This document shows, one piece after another, positions 1 to 6,730 of a stretch of DNA of 14,634 bases. Position 1 is the first letter of the stretch; every line of letters starts with the position of its first letter. A program made the translations under genes and the position numbers. The stretch spans positions 1 through 14,634 of the forward strand of contig VBLU01000036.1 of NCBI GenBank assembly GCA_005879065.1, in the 5' to 3' direction. The notes beneath the pieces were generated by a model, which made no database searches, was not told the DNA's origin, and worked only from the letters and a program-made list of their open reading frames with translations. Origin of the DNA: Methanobacteriota archaeon (GTDB lineage: Archaea > Thermoplasmatota > Thermoplasmata > RBG-16-68-12).

Positions 1-1
1 C

Positions 2-511
2 GTCGCGGGTCTCCTCCACGTGAAACTCGCGAAGGCGTCCGGCGCTGCAAAGGTGATCGCGACGGACATCGTCGAATACCGCAAGGCCGCGGCCCGGAAG
101 GCGGGAGCCGATGCGGTCATTGACGGTCGCGAGGACGTTCCCGCGAAGGTCCGGGAAGCGAACGACGGCCTTCCGGCGGACTACGTGATCACGTGCACGG
201 GTGTTCCCAAAGCGATCCTCCAGGGCCTCGGATGCGTGGATCGCGGGGGCACCATCCTGTTCTTCGCCCCGTCCGAGCCGACCGCGCGGATCGAGATTCC
301 CTTCAATGCAGTATGGCGCGAGGAAGTCACCATGACGTCCTCGTACGGTGGAAGCCCGCGGGACATTTTGGAGGCGATGGAACTCCTGGCGACCCGCCGC
401 GTCGCCGTGGCGGACCTGATCACCCACACGCTGCCGCTCGCTGAAGCGAAAAAAGGATTCCGTCTCGTCGCCCAAGCGAGGGATTCGATCAAGGTCGTCC
501 TCCGACCTTAG
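2..511 (+). CDS. Zinc-type alcohol dehydrogenase (MDR family), C-terminal part
   Basis: This is the NAD(P)-binding half and C-terminus of a medium-chain dehydrogenase. The gene is cut by the window edge: the frame is open from base 2 and the zinc-binding catalytic domain lies upstream. The visible protein begins VAGLLHVKLAKASGA, the end of the Rossmann glycine-rich loop and its helix. IATD follows, and an Asp at the end of the second strand favours NAD over NADP in this family. CTGVPKAI and GGTILFFAP are the later strands usual in threonine/sorbitol/galactitol-phosphate dehydrogenase relatives. The C-terminal LITHTLPLAEAKKGF is the typical lid-to-tail segment. It would oxidise a secondary alcohol or polyol, but the substrate cannot be named without the N-terminus. 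It converges on the MFS gene with about 50 bp between stop codons. A GTG at 20 is in frame but lies inside the fold, so it is not the true start. Confidence 0.85.
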   Translation, partial: VAGLLHVKLAKASGAAKVIATDIVEYRKAAARKAGADAVIDGREDVPAKVREANDGLPADYVITCTGVPKAILQGLGCVDRGGTILFFAPSEPTARIEIPFNAVWREEVTMTSSYGGSPRDILEAMELLATRRVAVADLITHTLPLAEAKKGFRLVAQARDSIKVVLRP

Positions 512-563
512 ACCCTGAGTCCGGTCGTCGGCAGGCCGCGAGACGGAGAGGTCTCTTGGAACC

Positions 564-1976
564 TCACTTCATCGTCGTCCCCACGTCGGTCCCGGCGCGC
601 GGCATCGAGGCTGGCCCGCCCATAGCCGGTGCCGGGGTAACCTCCTCCCAGATCTTCGTGTCTTTCGTTTCCGGCAAGTAACGCATGCCGATTACGAACG
701 TCATCAGCGGGATCACGATCGCCCAGGCCAGGCCGGCGAAGATATTCCCTGTCCAGGCCGCGATGGCGACCGCGATCACGGGTGTGAAGCCGCCGAATTC
801 GCCGTTCCCCAGGTGGTACGGGACGGACAGACAGGTGTACCGGATCCGAGCCGGGAAGAACTCTACGAGGAAGGCGGCGATCGGGGCGTACACCATCGTG
901 ACGTGGAAGACCAGGATGAAGTTGAGCCCGATCAGGACGGGCACATTCGGGGGCGATGCGTTCGCCGCAATTCCCGCGAAGATCGGATAATAGGTCAGCG
1001 CCGCGAGAAGGCATCCCGCCATGATGATTTTCTTTCGTCCGATCCGGTCGGAGAGCCGACCGAAGACGATGAAGAACGGAGTCGCCAAGGCGAGGGCGAC
1101 GAGCACGATCTCGGCCGCAAGGACCTTGTCCATCTTGAGGGACACCTGCATGAAGTACAGCGAATAGAACTGGCCCGTGTACCAGACCACGGCTTGGCCC
1201 GCGGTCGCGCCGAACAAGGCGAGCAGGATGAGCTTCCAGTTCGCCCAGTTTCCGAGGGCTTCTCGAGTGGGATGCTTCGAGGTCCGACCTTCTCTCTTGA
1301 GCTTCGAGAACAAGGGGGTCTCGCGAAGCTGCCAACGAATGAACAGCGAGGCGGCGACCAGCACGGTCGAGAGCAGGAACGGGACCCTCCATCCCCATGC
1401 GTTGAACGTCGCCGTACCGAGGCCGAGCTGGAGTGCGAGGATGACGCCCAAGGCCAGGAAAAGGCCCAAGGTGGCGGTCGTCTGGATGTAGCTCGTCCAA
1501 TAGCCTCGGCGCGCATCCGGTGCATGTTCCGCGGTGTAGACGACGGCACCACCGTATTCGCCCCCTAGGGCGAGTCCTTGGACGACCCGGAGGGCCAGGA
1601 GGATGAGCGGCGCCAAGACGCCGATGACTGCGTACTCGGGTAAGACTCCAATCAAGGTGGTTCCTGCGCCCATGATGGTGATCGTGAGAAGGAACGCATA
1701 CTTTCGACCGACCAAGTCGCCGATCCGACCGAAGACGACGGCCCCGAATGGCCGCACCGCGAATCCCGCCGCGAACGTCCCGAGGGTCAAAAGGAATGCC
1801 CCCGTGTCGGCCGCATGGAAAAACTTAACCGCCATCAAGGTTGCGAGGGATCCGAAGATGTAGAAGTCATACCACTCGATTATGGTCCCCGCGCCCGAGG
1901 CGGCGACGATGAATCGCATCGAATGTTGTTTTTCGCCCCCGAAGCTACCGGCTGCTGACCCTACCCCCGTCGCCAT
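564..1976 (-). CDS. MFS transporter, metabolite:H+ symporter (MHS/ProP-ShiA) family
   Basis: This is a twelve-helix secondary carrier of the inner membrane, about 470 residues from the chosen ATG, which is normal for the MHS family. The family signature GTIIEWYDF sits at about residues 30-38 ahead of the first helix. The cytoplasmic loop motif GRIGDLVGRK (83-92) and its second-half copy GRLSDRIGRKK (306-316) frame the two six-helix bundles. RVVQGLALGGEYGG is also typical of MHS carriers. Known members move carboxylates, shikimate, betaine or proline with protons. The start is uncertain: in-frame candidates are GTG at 2030, ATG at 2012, ATG at 1976 and ATG at 1919, none with a good ribosome site. 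I prefer 1976 because an 18-bp near-palindrome covers the GTG at 2030 and N-terminal tails of about 30 residues are usual. Its divergence from acetyl-CoA synthetase suggests, but does not prove, uptake of a short carboxylic acid. Confidence 0.85.
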   Translation of the reverse strand: MATGVGSAAGSFGGEKQHSMRFIVAASGAGTIIEWYDFYIFGSLATLMAVKFFHAADTGAFLLTLGTFAAGFAVRPFGAVVFGRIGDLVGRKYAFLLTITIMGAGTTLIGVLPEYAVIGVLAPLILLALRVVQGLALGGEYGGAVVYTAEHAPDARRGYWTSYIQTTATLGLFLALGVILALQLGLGTATFNAWGWRVPFLLSTVLVAASLFIRWQLRETPLFSKLKREGRTSKHPTREALGNWANWKLILLALFGATAGQAVVWYTGQFYSLYFMQVSLKMDKVLAAEIVLVALALATPFFIVFGRLSDRIGRKKIIMAGCLLAALTYYPIFAGIAANASPPNVPVLIGLNFILVFHVTMVYAPIAAFLVEFFPARIRYTCLSVPYHLGNGEFGGFTPVIAVAIAAWTGNIFAGLAWAIVIPLMTFVIGMRYLPETKDTKIWEEVTPAPAMGGPASMPRAGTDVGTTMK

Positions 1977-2021
1977 GCGTGAGACAACTTGGCACACCGC
2001 TAAGAGAGGCATGTTTACAGG

Positions 2022-2090
2022 CGAGCACACGTGTGTTCGTCGTCCGTTTCAACGGCCCCTGCGGGGGCGCCTGGCATGCCTCCGCAGGCC
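2022..2090. promoter_or_regulatory. Stacked inverted repeats in the MFS-acs divergent spacer
   Basis: Three inverted repeats lie within 69 bp. At 2022-2039 is an 18-bp near-palindrome with one mismatched pair around a perfect CACACGTGTG core. At 2044-2055 is CCGTT-TC-AACGG. At 2054-2064 and 2082-2090 the arms GGCCCCTGCGG and CCGCAGGCC can pair with a two-base bulge around a 17-base loop, which itself holds the palindrome GGCATGCC at 2073-2080. They could be operators shared by both genes or a transcript hairpin. The repeats are directly visible; regulatory function is inferred. Confidence 0.45.
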
Positions 2091-2120
2091 GGGTGCGTTC
2101 AGGGTGATTCATTACCGTCT

Positions 2121-2129
2121 TTTACATGA
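2121..2129 (+). promoter_or_regulatory. Possible TATA box of acs
   Basis: The sequence TTTACATGA lies in the only AT-rich stretch (about 2106-2140) before acs. Placed 26 bp before a start of transcription, it would give a leader of roughly 30-35 nt, long enough to carry the ribosome site at 2174-2178. This is based on position and composition only. Confidence 0.3.
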
Positions 2130-2173
2130 AACGATTCTAGGGGAAACGTCGGCCGGAGAAGGGTCGGGCCGCG

Positions 2174-2178
2174 GGTGA
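2174..2178 (+). promoter_or_regulatory. Ribosome binding site deciding the acs start
   Basis: GGTGA matches the archaeal 16S 3' end and lies 6 nt before GTG at 2185. The in-frame TTG at 2179 directly abuts it and so is a poor start, and the GTG at 2191 is 12 nt away. This favours 2185. Confidence 0.5.
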
Positions 2179-2184
2179 TTGGGC

Positions 2185-4146
2185 GTGGTCGTGTCCAGTG
2201 CCACGATTGACAGCCTCCTGAAGGAGAAGGAACAGCACCGGCCGTCGGCGGCCTTCCGGAAAGCGGCCTTGCTCCGGGACGACTCGTTCCGGCTCGAAGC
2301 GGCGAAGGACCCCGAGGCCTTTTGGGCGCGGATGGCGAAGGGGCTCGCCTGGATGGCCCCCTGGTCGAAGGTCCTCGAATGGGACCCGCCCTTCGCAAAG
2401 TGGTTCGTGGGTGGGAAGCTGAACATGTCCGCGAACTGCCTCGACCGGCACCTCAAGGGAGCGCGGCGGAACAAGGCCGCGCTCGTGTGGGAGGGCGAGC
2501 CGGGGGAACGCCGCGTGCTGACGTACCACGATCTTTGGCGCGAGGTGAACCGGTTCGCGAACGTCCTCAAGGGGCTGGGCGTGAAGCGCGGCGACCGCGT
2601 GACGATCTACATGCCGATGATCCCGGAACTCCCGGTCGCCTTGCTCGCCTGTGCCCGGATCGGGGCCGTCCACAGCGTGATCTTCGGCGGGTTCAGCGCC
2701 CGCGCGATCCGCGATCGGGCGGAGGATGCGGAGTCCCACGTGATCGTGACCGCGGACGGCGGCTATCGGCGCGGGACGGTCCTCCCGCTGAAGAAGATCG
2801 TGGACGAGGCGATCGCGGACCTCGACGTGGTCCGGCATGTGGTCGTCTTCCGTCGCACGGGCGCCGAGGTCCCCATGCGGGAGGGGCGCGACCATTGGTG
2901 GCACGATCTCATGGCCAAAGCGGCCGCGGAATGCGAGCCGGAGGCGATGAACGCCACGGACCCGCTCTTCATTCTGTACACGTCCGGCACGACGGGGAAG
3001 CCGAAGGGGATCCAGCATTCGACGGGAGGGTATCTGGTCGGCGTCGCGACGACGATGAAGTACGTTTTTGACCTGAGGGACGAGGACCTGTACTGGTGCA
3101 CCGCGGACATCGGGTGGGTCACGGGCCACTCGTACATCGTGTACGGTCCCCTCGCGAACGGCGCGAGCGTCTTCATGTACGAAGGCGCACCGGATTGGCC
3201 GGAGCCCGACCGATTCTGGCGGATGGTCGAGGAATACGACATCACGATCCTGTACACGGCCCCGACCGCGATCCGGGCGTTCATGCGGTGGGGCGACGAG
3301 CACCCGAAACGGCATGACCTGTCGAGTCTCCGTCTCCTCGGCACCGTCGGTGAGCCAATCAACCCGGAGGCCTGGCGGTGGTACCAGAAGACGATCGGCG
3401 GGGGCCGCTGTCCGATCGTGGACACGTGGTGGCAGACGGAGACCGGGATGATCCTGATCACACCGCTCCCAGGCGTCACCACCACGAAGCCGGGATCCGC
3501 AACCCAACCGTTTCCGGGGATCGACGCGGAGGTCGTCGACGAAAAGGGCCATCCCGTCCCCGTGAACAAGGGCGGCTATCTCGTGATCAAGAAGCCTTGG
3601 CCCGCCATGCTCCAGACCCTGTACAAGGATCCCGAGCGGTACAAGCAGGTGTACTGGTCCCAGGTCCCGGGCAAATACTTCACGGGGGACGGAGCCCGCA
3701 CGGACGAGGACGACTACTTCTGGCTCATGGGCCGCATCGACGACGTGATCAACGTCGCAGGCCACCGGATCGGTACGATGGAGGTGGAGTCCGCCCTCGT
3801 GAGCCATGGCAAGGTCGCGGAGGCCGCGGTCGTCGGGAAGCCGCATCCGGTCAAAGGGCAATCCCTCGTCGCCTATGTCGTCCTCAAGAAAGGGGAGGCG
3901 CGGTCGGACGCCCTCAAGAAGGAGCTGCAGAAACACGTGCGGGAGGCGATCGGAGCCATCGCGGTCCCGGACGACGTCTACATTACGGAGAAGCTCCCGA
4001 AGACGCGGAGCGGGAAGATCATGCGACGCGTGATCCGGTCCCTGGTGTCCGGCCAAGAGATCGGCGACACCACGACCCTCGAGGACCCGGGGGCCGTCGA
4101 CGAGGTCCGGAAGTGGCTGGCCGAAGTCGAGGCTCGGCCCGAGTAG
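2185..4146 (+). CDS. acs: Acetyl-CoA synthetase (AMP-forming)
   Basis: This soluble ANL-superfamily enzyme converts acetate, ATP and CoA to acetyl-CoA, AMP and PPi through acetyl-adenylate. At 653 residues it matches the family length. Visible motifs are the phosphate loop YTSGTTGKPKG (from about residue 265), GEPINPEAW, the adenine/acyl site DTWWQTETG (from about 413), the hinge region YFTGDGARTDEDDYFWLMGRIDD, and the C-terminal SGKIMRR with its catalytic Lys at about 611. In bacteria that Lys is the acetylation-controlled residue (Lys609 in Salmonella). The WWQTETG Trp indicates acetate-type rather than longer substrates, although propionate is often also used. The start is GTG at 2185, chosen for the GGTGA ribosome site. 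The gene is divergent from an MHS carrier and convergent with a small membrane gene 33 bp downstream. The frame is complete and undisturbed. Confidence 0.95.
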   Translation: MVVSSATIDSLLKEKEQHRPSAAFRKAALLRDDSFRLEAAKDPEAFWARMAKGLAWMAPWSKVLEWDPPFAKWFVGGKLNMSANCLDRHLKGARRNKAALVWEGEPGERRVLTYHDLWREVNRFANVLKGLGVKRGDRVTIYMPMIPELPVALLACARIGAVHSVIFGGFSARAIRDRAEDAESHVIVTADGGYRRGTVLPLKKIVDEAIADLDVVRHVVVFRRTGAEVPMREGRDHWWHDLMAKAAAECEPEAMNATDPLFILYTSGTTGKPKGIQHSTGGYLVGVATTMKYVFDLRDEDLYWCTADIGWVTGHSYIVYGPLANGASVFMYEGAPDWPEPDRFWRMVEEYDITILYTAPTAIRAFMRWGDEHPKRHDLSSLRLLGTVGEPINPEAWRWYQKTIGGGRCPIVDTWWQTETGMILITPLPGVTTTKPGSATQPFPGIDAEVVDEKGHPVPVNKGGYLVIKKPWPAMLQTLYKDPERYKQVYWSQVPGKYFTGDGARTDEDDYFWLMGRIDDVINVAGHRIGTMEVESALVSHGKVAEAAVVGKPHPVKGQSLVAYVVLKKGEARSDALKKELQKHVREAIGAIAVPDDVYITEKLPKTRSGKIMRRVIRSLVSGQEIGDTTTLEDPGAVDEVRKWLAEVEARPE

Positions 4147-4179
4147 CGGGTCCGGCTCCCTGATCGCGGACCGCGCGGC

Positions 4180-4605
4180 TCACTGCAGACTCAAGTACAG
4201 AAAGGCCGCGAAAGCCGCGGTCCGGAAGCCATGCGCCACGAGCACGAACGGTCCGAGTTCGCCGAGGGCGTGGCCGAACGCACCGAACAGGATGGGCGAC
4301 GTCAGGACGCCCTCGAAAAGGAAGGCCGCGAGGACGAAGATCAGTCCTAGGGCGGACCGCGCTCCGGTGTCGGCATACGTCTTCGCGTAGACGACAAAGA
4401 GGGCGGACAGCAAGGCGAGCCCGACCGTCGACACGATCACGTCGATGTCTTCGAGCGTCTCGAACGGATCGATGCGGGGACCCGGCCCGGGCCTCCCGGG
4501 TCGCGGGACGAGGGCCAGGGCGATTCCGATCGCGAGTCCGATCGCGAGCACGACTGCGGTCCACAACGCCGGGTTCATTCCCCATTTCCGATCACTTGGC
4601 TGCAC
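4180..4605 (-). CDS. Four-helix membrane protein paired with a winged-helix regulator
   Basis: This is a protein of about 141 residues with no recognised enzymatic motif. Hydrophobic segments at roughly 14-35, 58-77, 84-106 and 117-139 predict four membrane helices. A Pro/Gly/Arg-rich linker follows the first, and a charged stretch (IDPFETLEDID) precedes the second. The GTG at 4605 is chosen because AGGTGA lies 5 nt upstream of it; an ATG at 4578 is an alternative. Its start overlaps the 3' end of the winged-helix gene by 14 bp, so the two are very likely co-transcribed and translationally coupled. The pairing resembles the small membrane proteins found beside winged-helix regulators in haloarchaea (DUF7521-like), but that is an impression from architecture, not an alignment. 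The membrane protein may be the regulator's target, sensor or partner. Function unknown. Confidence 0.7.
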   Translation of the reverse strand: MQPSDRKWGMNPALWTAVVLAIGLAIGIALALVPRPGRPGPGPRIDPFETLEDIDVIVSTVGLALLSALFVVYAKTYADTGARSALGLIFVLAAFLFEGVLTSPILFGAFGHALGELGPFVLVAHGFRTAAFAAFLYLSLQ

Positions 4606-4921
4606 GCCGATCACCTCTGGTTTTCATGTCCTTCACGATGCTTTCGAAGACGGTCCAATGGCTTTCCATGGAGGGAGAGAGGAAGTACACCTGTCCGTAC
4701 CGCTCTCCCGCGGTCGTGACGAGACCATTCTTCCCGAGGACGCGAAGATGGTGCCGGACCGTCTTGTAGTCCAGGACCAAGGCCCCCGCGAGCTGCTGCG
4801 CGTTCCGCGGCTCCTCCCGGATCGCGAGCAGGACCCGGGCCCGGGTGGCCGCCCCGATGCTGCTCCGAAACAGCCACCACAGGACTCGTTCGAGGCTGTC
4901 CACCGCGACCGTCGCGGGCAA
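4592..4921 (-). CDS. ArsR-like winged helix-turn-helix regulator
   Basis: This is a DNA-binding protein of about 109 residues. Residues 20-35 (SSIGAATRARVLLAIR) form the first helix of an ArsR/HTH_20 fold. AQQLAGALVLDYKTVRHHLRVL (41-62) is the helix-turn-helix, with the recognition helix around 51-64. GLVTTAGERYGQVYFLS is the beta wing. No Cys pair or other metal site of classical ArsR sensors is present, so metal sensing is unlikely. The C-terminal ESHWTVFESIVKDM may be the dimer helix. The start is TTG at 4921, with an in-frame GTG at 4903 as an alternative; an ACAACTAT stretch about 4930-4940 could be a TATA box for either. It is followed, with overlap, by a four-helix membrane protein, suggesting it senses or controls something in the membrane. 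Confidence 0.8.
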   Translation of the reverse strand: MPATVAVDSLERVLWWLFRSSIGAATRARVLLAIREEPRNAQQLAGALVLDYKTVRHHLRVLGKNGLVTTAGERYGQVYFLSPSMESHWTVFESIVKDMKTRGDRRAAK

Positions 4922-4958
4922 GACCGCTGCGATAGTTGTACCTTGCCGACGACCCCGG

Positions 4959-4992
4959 AAAAAGGGGGACAGGGAATGGGGCGTCCTGTCCC
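4959..4992 (-). terminator. Hairpin plus T-run terminator after the small exported-protein gene
   Basis: Read on the minus strand, GGGACAGG (4992-4985) and CCTGTCCC (4973-4966) form a perfect 8-bp stem with an 11-base loop. CC and then TTTTT (4963-4959) follow. It begins 28 nt beyond the stop codon at 5021 and ends before the winged-helix gene, so it would separate the two transcripts. Confidence 0.6.
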
Positions 4993-5020
4993 GGTGGGGA
5001 GGAGGCCATGGGCCTTGGGC

Positions 5021-5236
5021 TCAACCTCCGGTCGTGGACCCGCTCGCCGCGGCGGTCGTATTCGTGCGGTCACAGGTGTGTCCGGCGGTGGCGTTCCCCG
5101 CGCCGGTGACCGATCCCGTGGCCGACGCATTCGTCGACGCGACCGATCCGGACGCGGTCACCGCGTTCACCGCGAACGCGCCCGCCACGAGGACCGCCAG
5201 GACGGCGATCAAGGCGACGGCGACCGTTGTCTTCAC
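5021..5236 (-). CDS. Small exported Ser/Thr/Ala-rich protein
   Basis: This is a 71-residue protein with an N-terminal export signal: MKTT, then a hydrophobic run at about 5-22 (VAVALIAVLAVLVAGAFA). The remaining ~48 residues are Ser, Thr, Ala, Gly and Asn, with a single Cys (Cys55, in GHTCDRT). Three N-glycosylation sequons occur: Asn36-Ala-Ser, Asn48-Ala-Thr and Asn59-Thr-Thr. The start is GTG at 5236, preceded at 6 nt by AGGAGGTGA, the strongest ribosome site in the window. A hairpin lies upstream of that site and a terminator follows the gene, so it looks like a well-expressed single-gene transcript. It may be released, or stay anchored by an uncleaved signal, and could be a glycosylated surface peptide. 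No family was recognised. Confidence 0.7.
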   Translation of the reverse strand: MKTTVAVALIAVLAVLVAGAFAVNAVTASGSVASTNASATGSVTGAGNATAGHTCDRTNTTAAASGSTTGG

Positions 5237-5242
5237 TCGTGT

Positions 5243-5251
5243 TCACCTCCT
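5243..5251 (-). promoter_or_regulatory. Near-perfect ribosome binding site
   Basis: On the minus strand this reads AGGAGGTGA, complementary to the 16S rRNA 3' end over nine bases, 6 nt before the GTG at 5236. Many other genes here have weak or absent sites, so it stands out and supports the reality of the 71-residue gene. Confidence 0.75.
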
Positions 5252-5259
5252 GAGGCTTT

Positions 5260-5286
5260 CCTCGGGCGGGCCGAGACGACCCGAGG
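5260..5286 (-). promoter_or_regulatory. Leader hairpin before the small exported-protein gene
   Basis: CCTCGGG (5260-5266) and CCCGAGG (5280-5286) are perfect 7-bp inverted arms around 13 bases. They lie 8 nt upstream of the ribosome site of the exported-protein gene, so they would fold in its leader if transcription starts above 5286. The rest of the 180-bp spacer (5237-5417) holds the promoter of the divergent gene and nothing else I can name. Confidence 0.4.
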
Positions 5287-5378
5287 CCATCCGCGTTTTC
5301 CACGATCCTGCCCGAATCTCGCACGAATGGCGACCGAATCCTGAGCGACGTGTTACGTAGTGCCCTTCGACCACCGGG

Positions 5379-5393
5379 TTCCAAAAGGTATTT
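5379..5393 (+). promoter_or_regulatory. BRE/TATA-type promoter, leaderless start at 5418
   Basis: TTCCAAAAGGTATTT has an A-rich BRE-like part followed by a TATA-like part centred about 29 bp before ATG 5418. That spacing puts transcription start at or next to the start codon. The first nine bases, TTCCAAAAG, recur before the frd operon at the same distance from its start codon (7748-7756). Confidence 0.6.
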
Positions 5394-5417
5394 GACGGAT
5401 TCCGGTCTTCAACATCC

Positions 5418-5951
5418 ATGGTCGTCATGAGGAGAATCTCGGGAGCCGGTCGAGGCCTGCTGGTCCTCGGCGCCGCGCTCTTACTCGTGAGCCTCTTCGG
5501 GAGCCTCGTGCTTCCGTCGACATTTCCGTCGACGTACGTCACGTGGTTCACCCTTTCGGGGAACCAGCCTCAGCTGCCCGCCGGATCGTATACCGGCATC
5601 CAGGTGACGGAACTCATGAACACGCTCGTGTCCGGTCCGTACCTGTGGATCGCGTTCGGTTCGCTCCTGGTGAGCGCGGCCGCCGCGATCGCCATTGGCG
5701 GGATCGGTGAGAGGACCCGGCACTTCGGCACCTTCGGGGTGCTCATCCTCCTGCTCTACGCCGGGCTGCTGTACGTCGCTGCGTACCAATTCAACCAGCA
5801 GGCACCGGGCGGCGATGCGGCGATCTCCATCGGATACGGATTCCTGACCGCGATGGCCGCCTGCGTCCTCATCGAGGCGGGCGCTCGCCTGCCGAGTGCC
5901 GTGCCGGTCCGCCCCCGCGTGCCCGCGGTGAGCTCGGGTCGGAGAGCCTGA
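5418..5951 (+). CDS. Four-helix membrane protein of unknown function
   Basis: This is a 177-residue protein with predicted membrane helices at about 12-32, 74-95, 104-125 and 133-155. A roughly 40-residue polar loop (33-73, with PSTFPSTYVTWFTLSGNQ) lies between the first two and probably faces outside. The C-terminus (RLPSAVPVRPRVPAVSSGRRA) is short, basic and Pro-rich, and probably cytoplasmic. No catalytic motif or known family was recognised. The start is ATG at 5418; an ATG at 5427 is the alternative. The TATA-like box ending at 5393 suits a leaderless transcript starting at 5418. It is divergent from the small exported-protein gene and converges on the ABC permease, 35 bp from that gene's stop codon. 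A shared control region with the exported protein is possible. Confidence 0.7.
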   Translation: MVVMRRISGAGRGLLVLGAALLLVSLFGSLVLPSTFPSTYVTWFTLSGNQPQLPAGSYTGIQVTELMNTLVSGPYLWIAFGSLLVSAAAAIAIGGIGERTRHFGTFGVLILLLYAGLLYVAAYQFNQQAPGGDAAISIGYGFLTAMAACVLIEAGARLPSAVPVRPRVPAVSSGRRA

Positions 5952-5986
5952 TCCGAGTCCGGGGTCGATCCGGCCCCGATGACGGG

Positions 5987-6730
5987 CTACGGGTCGACCC
6001 AATGCGCCCGTCGGGACGCGAGGAAGCCCATGAGCGCGGCGAAGCCGAGCAGGTAGGCCCATCCGAGGGCCACCTGCCAGCCCGGGATGTCGACGAGGCC
6101 GAAGTAATACTTCGCCAGTTGCGCGGCGTGCGTCGTGGGGATCAGCATCGCGAAGGCCTGGGCGGCCGGGTAGGCATCCAACTTGGAAAGTGGATAGTAC
6201 ACGGGAGGCAGGAAGCCGAGGGCGATGCTGAGGACCTGTGGGATCGAGTTCGCGCGCCGCGCGTTCTTCGTCGTCGCTCCGATCGCGAACCCGACGAAGA
6301 CCAAGCCGATCCAAAGGAGGAGGGAGGTCGCGAGGGCGACGAGGATTCCGAATGCGGGGGCCGGCCCAGACAATAGGAGGAGGACCAAGGCCACGAGGAC
6401 CCCGGGCAGTGCGACGACAAGACCGCTCACGGACAATCCGACCGCGTAGGAGGCGGGAGACACTTTCGAAGCGACCAACATGTCCTGGAAGCGGAACCAC
6501 TGCTTGTTGAAGTATACGCTCTGCGAGGCGAAGAGGCCCGTGAACGAAAACGTGAGGACGATCGCCCCGACCAGGGATTGCATGGCGGACTTTTGGTCCG
6601 CGAACACGAAGATGAAGATAACCGGCAGGAACGAGAAGAGGCTGATCACGACGAGGAGCATCGGGTCCCGGAGGAGCGGCAGGGCGTCGAACAGTCCGAT
6701 GTAAAGGGCCTCACGTATCCTCGACTTCAA
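5987..6730 (-). CDS. ABC-2 type transporter permease
   Basis: This is the membrane subunit of an ABC exporter, about 247 residues from TTG 6730, the usual ABC-2 length. Six hydrophobic helices are predicted at about 24-44, 51-72, 96-121, 127-151, 163-183 and 218-238. The N-terminal amphipathic stretch (KSRIREALYIGLFDALPLLRDP) is typical of the family. The segment LPPVYYPLSKL...LIPTTHAAQLAKYYFGL matches the conserved ABC-2 region between helices 5 and 6. The frame stays open upstream to 6877, but that part is Arg/Ser-rich low-complexity and lies out of frame inside the ATPase gene. I therefore place the start at TTG 6730, with GGGGGGA just upstream, giving a 20-bp overlap with the ATPase gene. 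The substrate is unknown; relatives export drugs, lipids or polysaccharides. Confidence 0.88.
   Translation of the reverse strand: MKSRIREALYIGLFDALPLLRDPMLLVVISLFSFLPVIFIFVFADQKSAMQSLVGAIVLTFSFTGLFASQSVYFNKQWFRFQDMLVASKVSPASYAVGLSVSGLVVALPGVLVALVLLLLSGPAPAFGILVALATSLLLWIGLVFVGFAIGATTKNARRANSIPQVLSIALGFLPPVYYPLSKLDAYPAAQAFAMLIPTTHAAQLAKYYFGLVDIPGWQVALGWAYLLGFAALMGFLASRRAHWVDP

Noticed and set aside
548..565. GAGGT/ACCTC inverted repeat between the dehydrogenase and MFS gene ends
   Set aside because: It is a short 5-bp stem without a T-run, partly inside the MFS stop codon, and easily due to chance.
2137..4056. Long minus-strand open frame of 639 codons opposite acs
   Set aside because: It is rich in Arg, Asp, His and Pro with no domain, as expected for the antisense frame of a GC-rich gene. 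acs on the plus strand is unmistakable.
5952..5986. Possible terminator CGGGG/CCCCG in the convergent spacer
   Set aside because: The stem is only five base pairs and no T-run follows on either strand.
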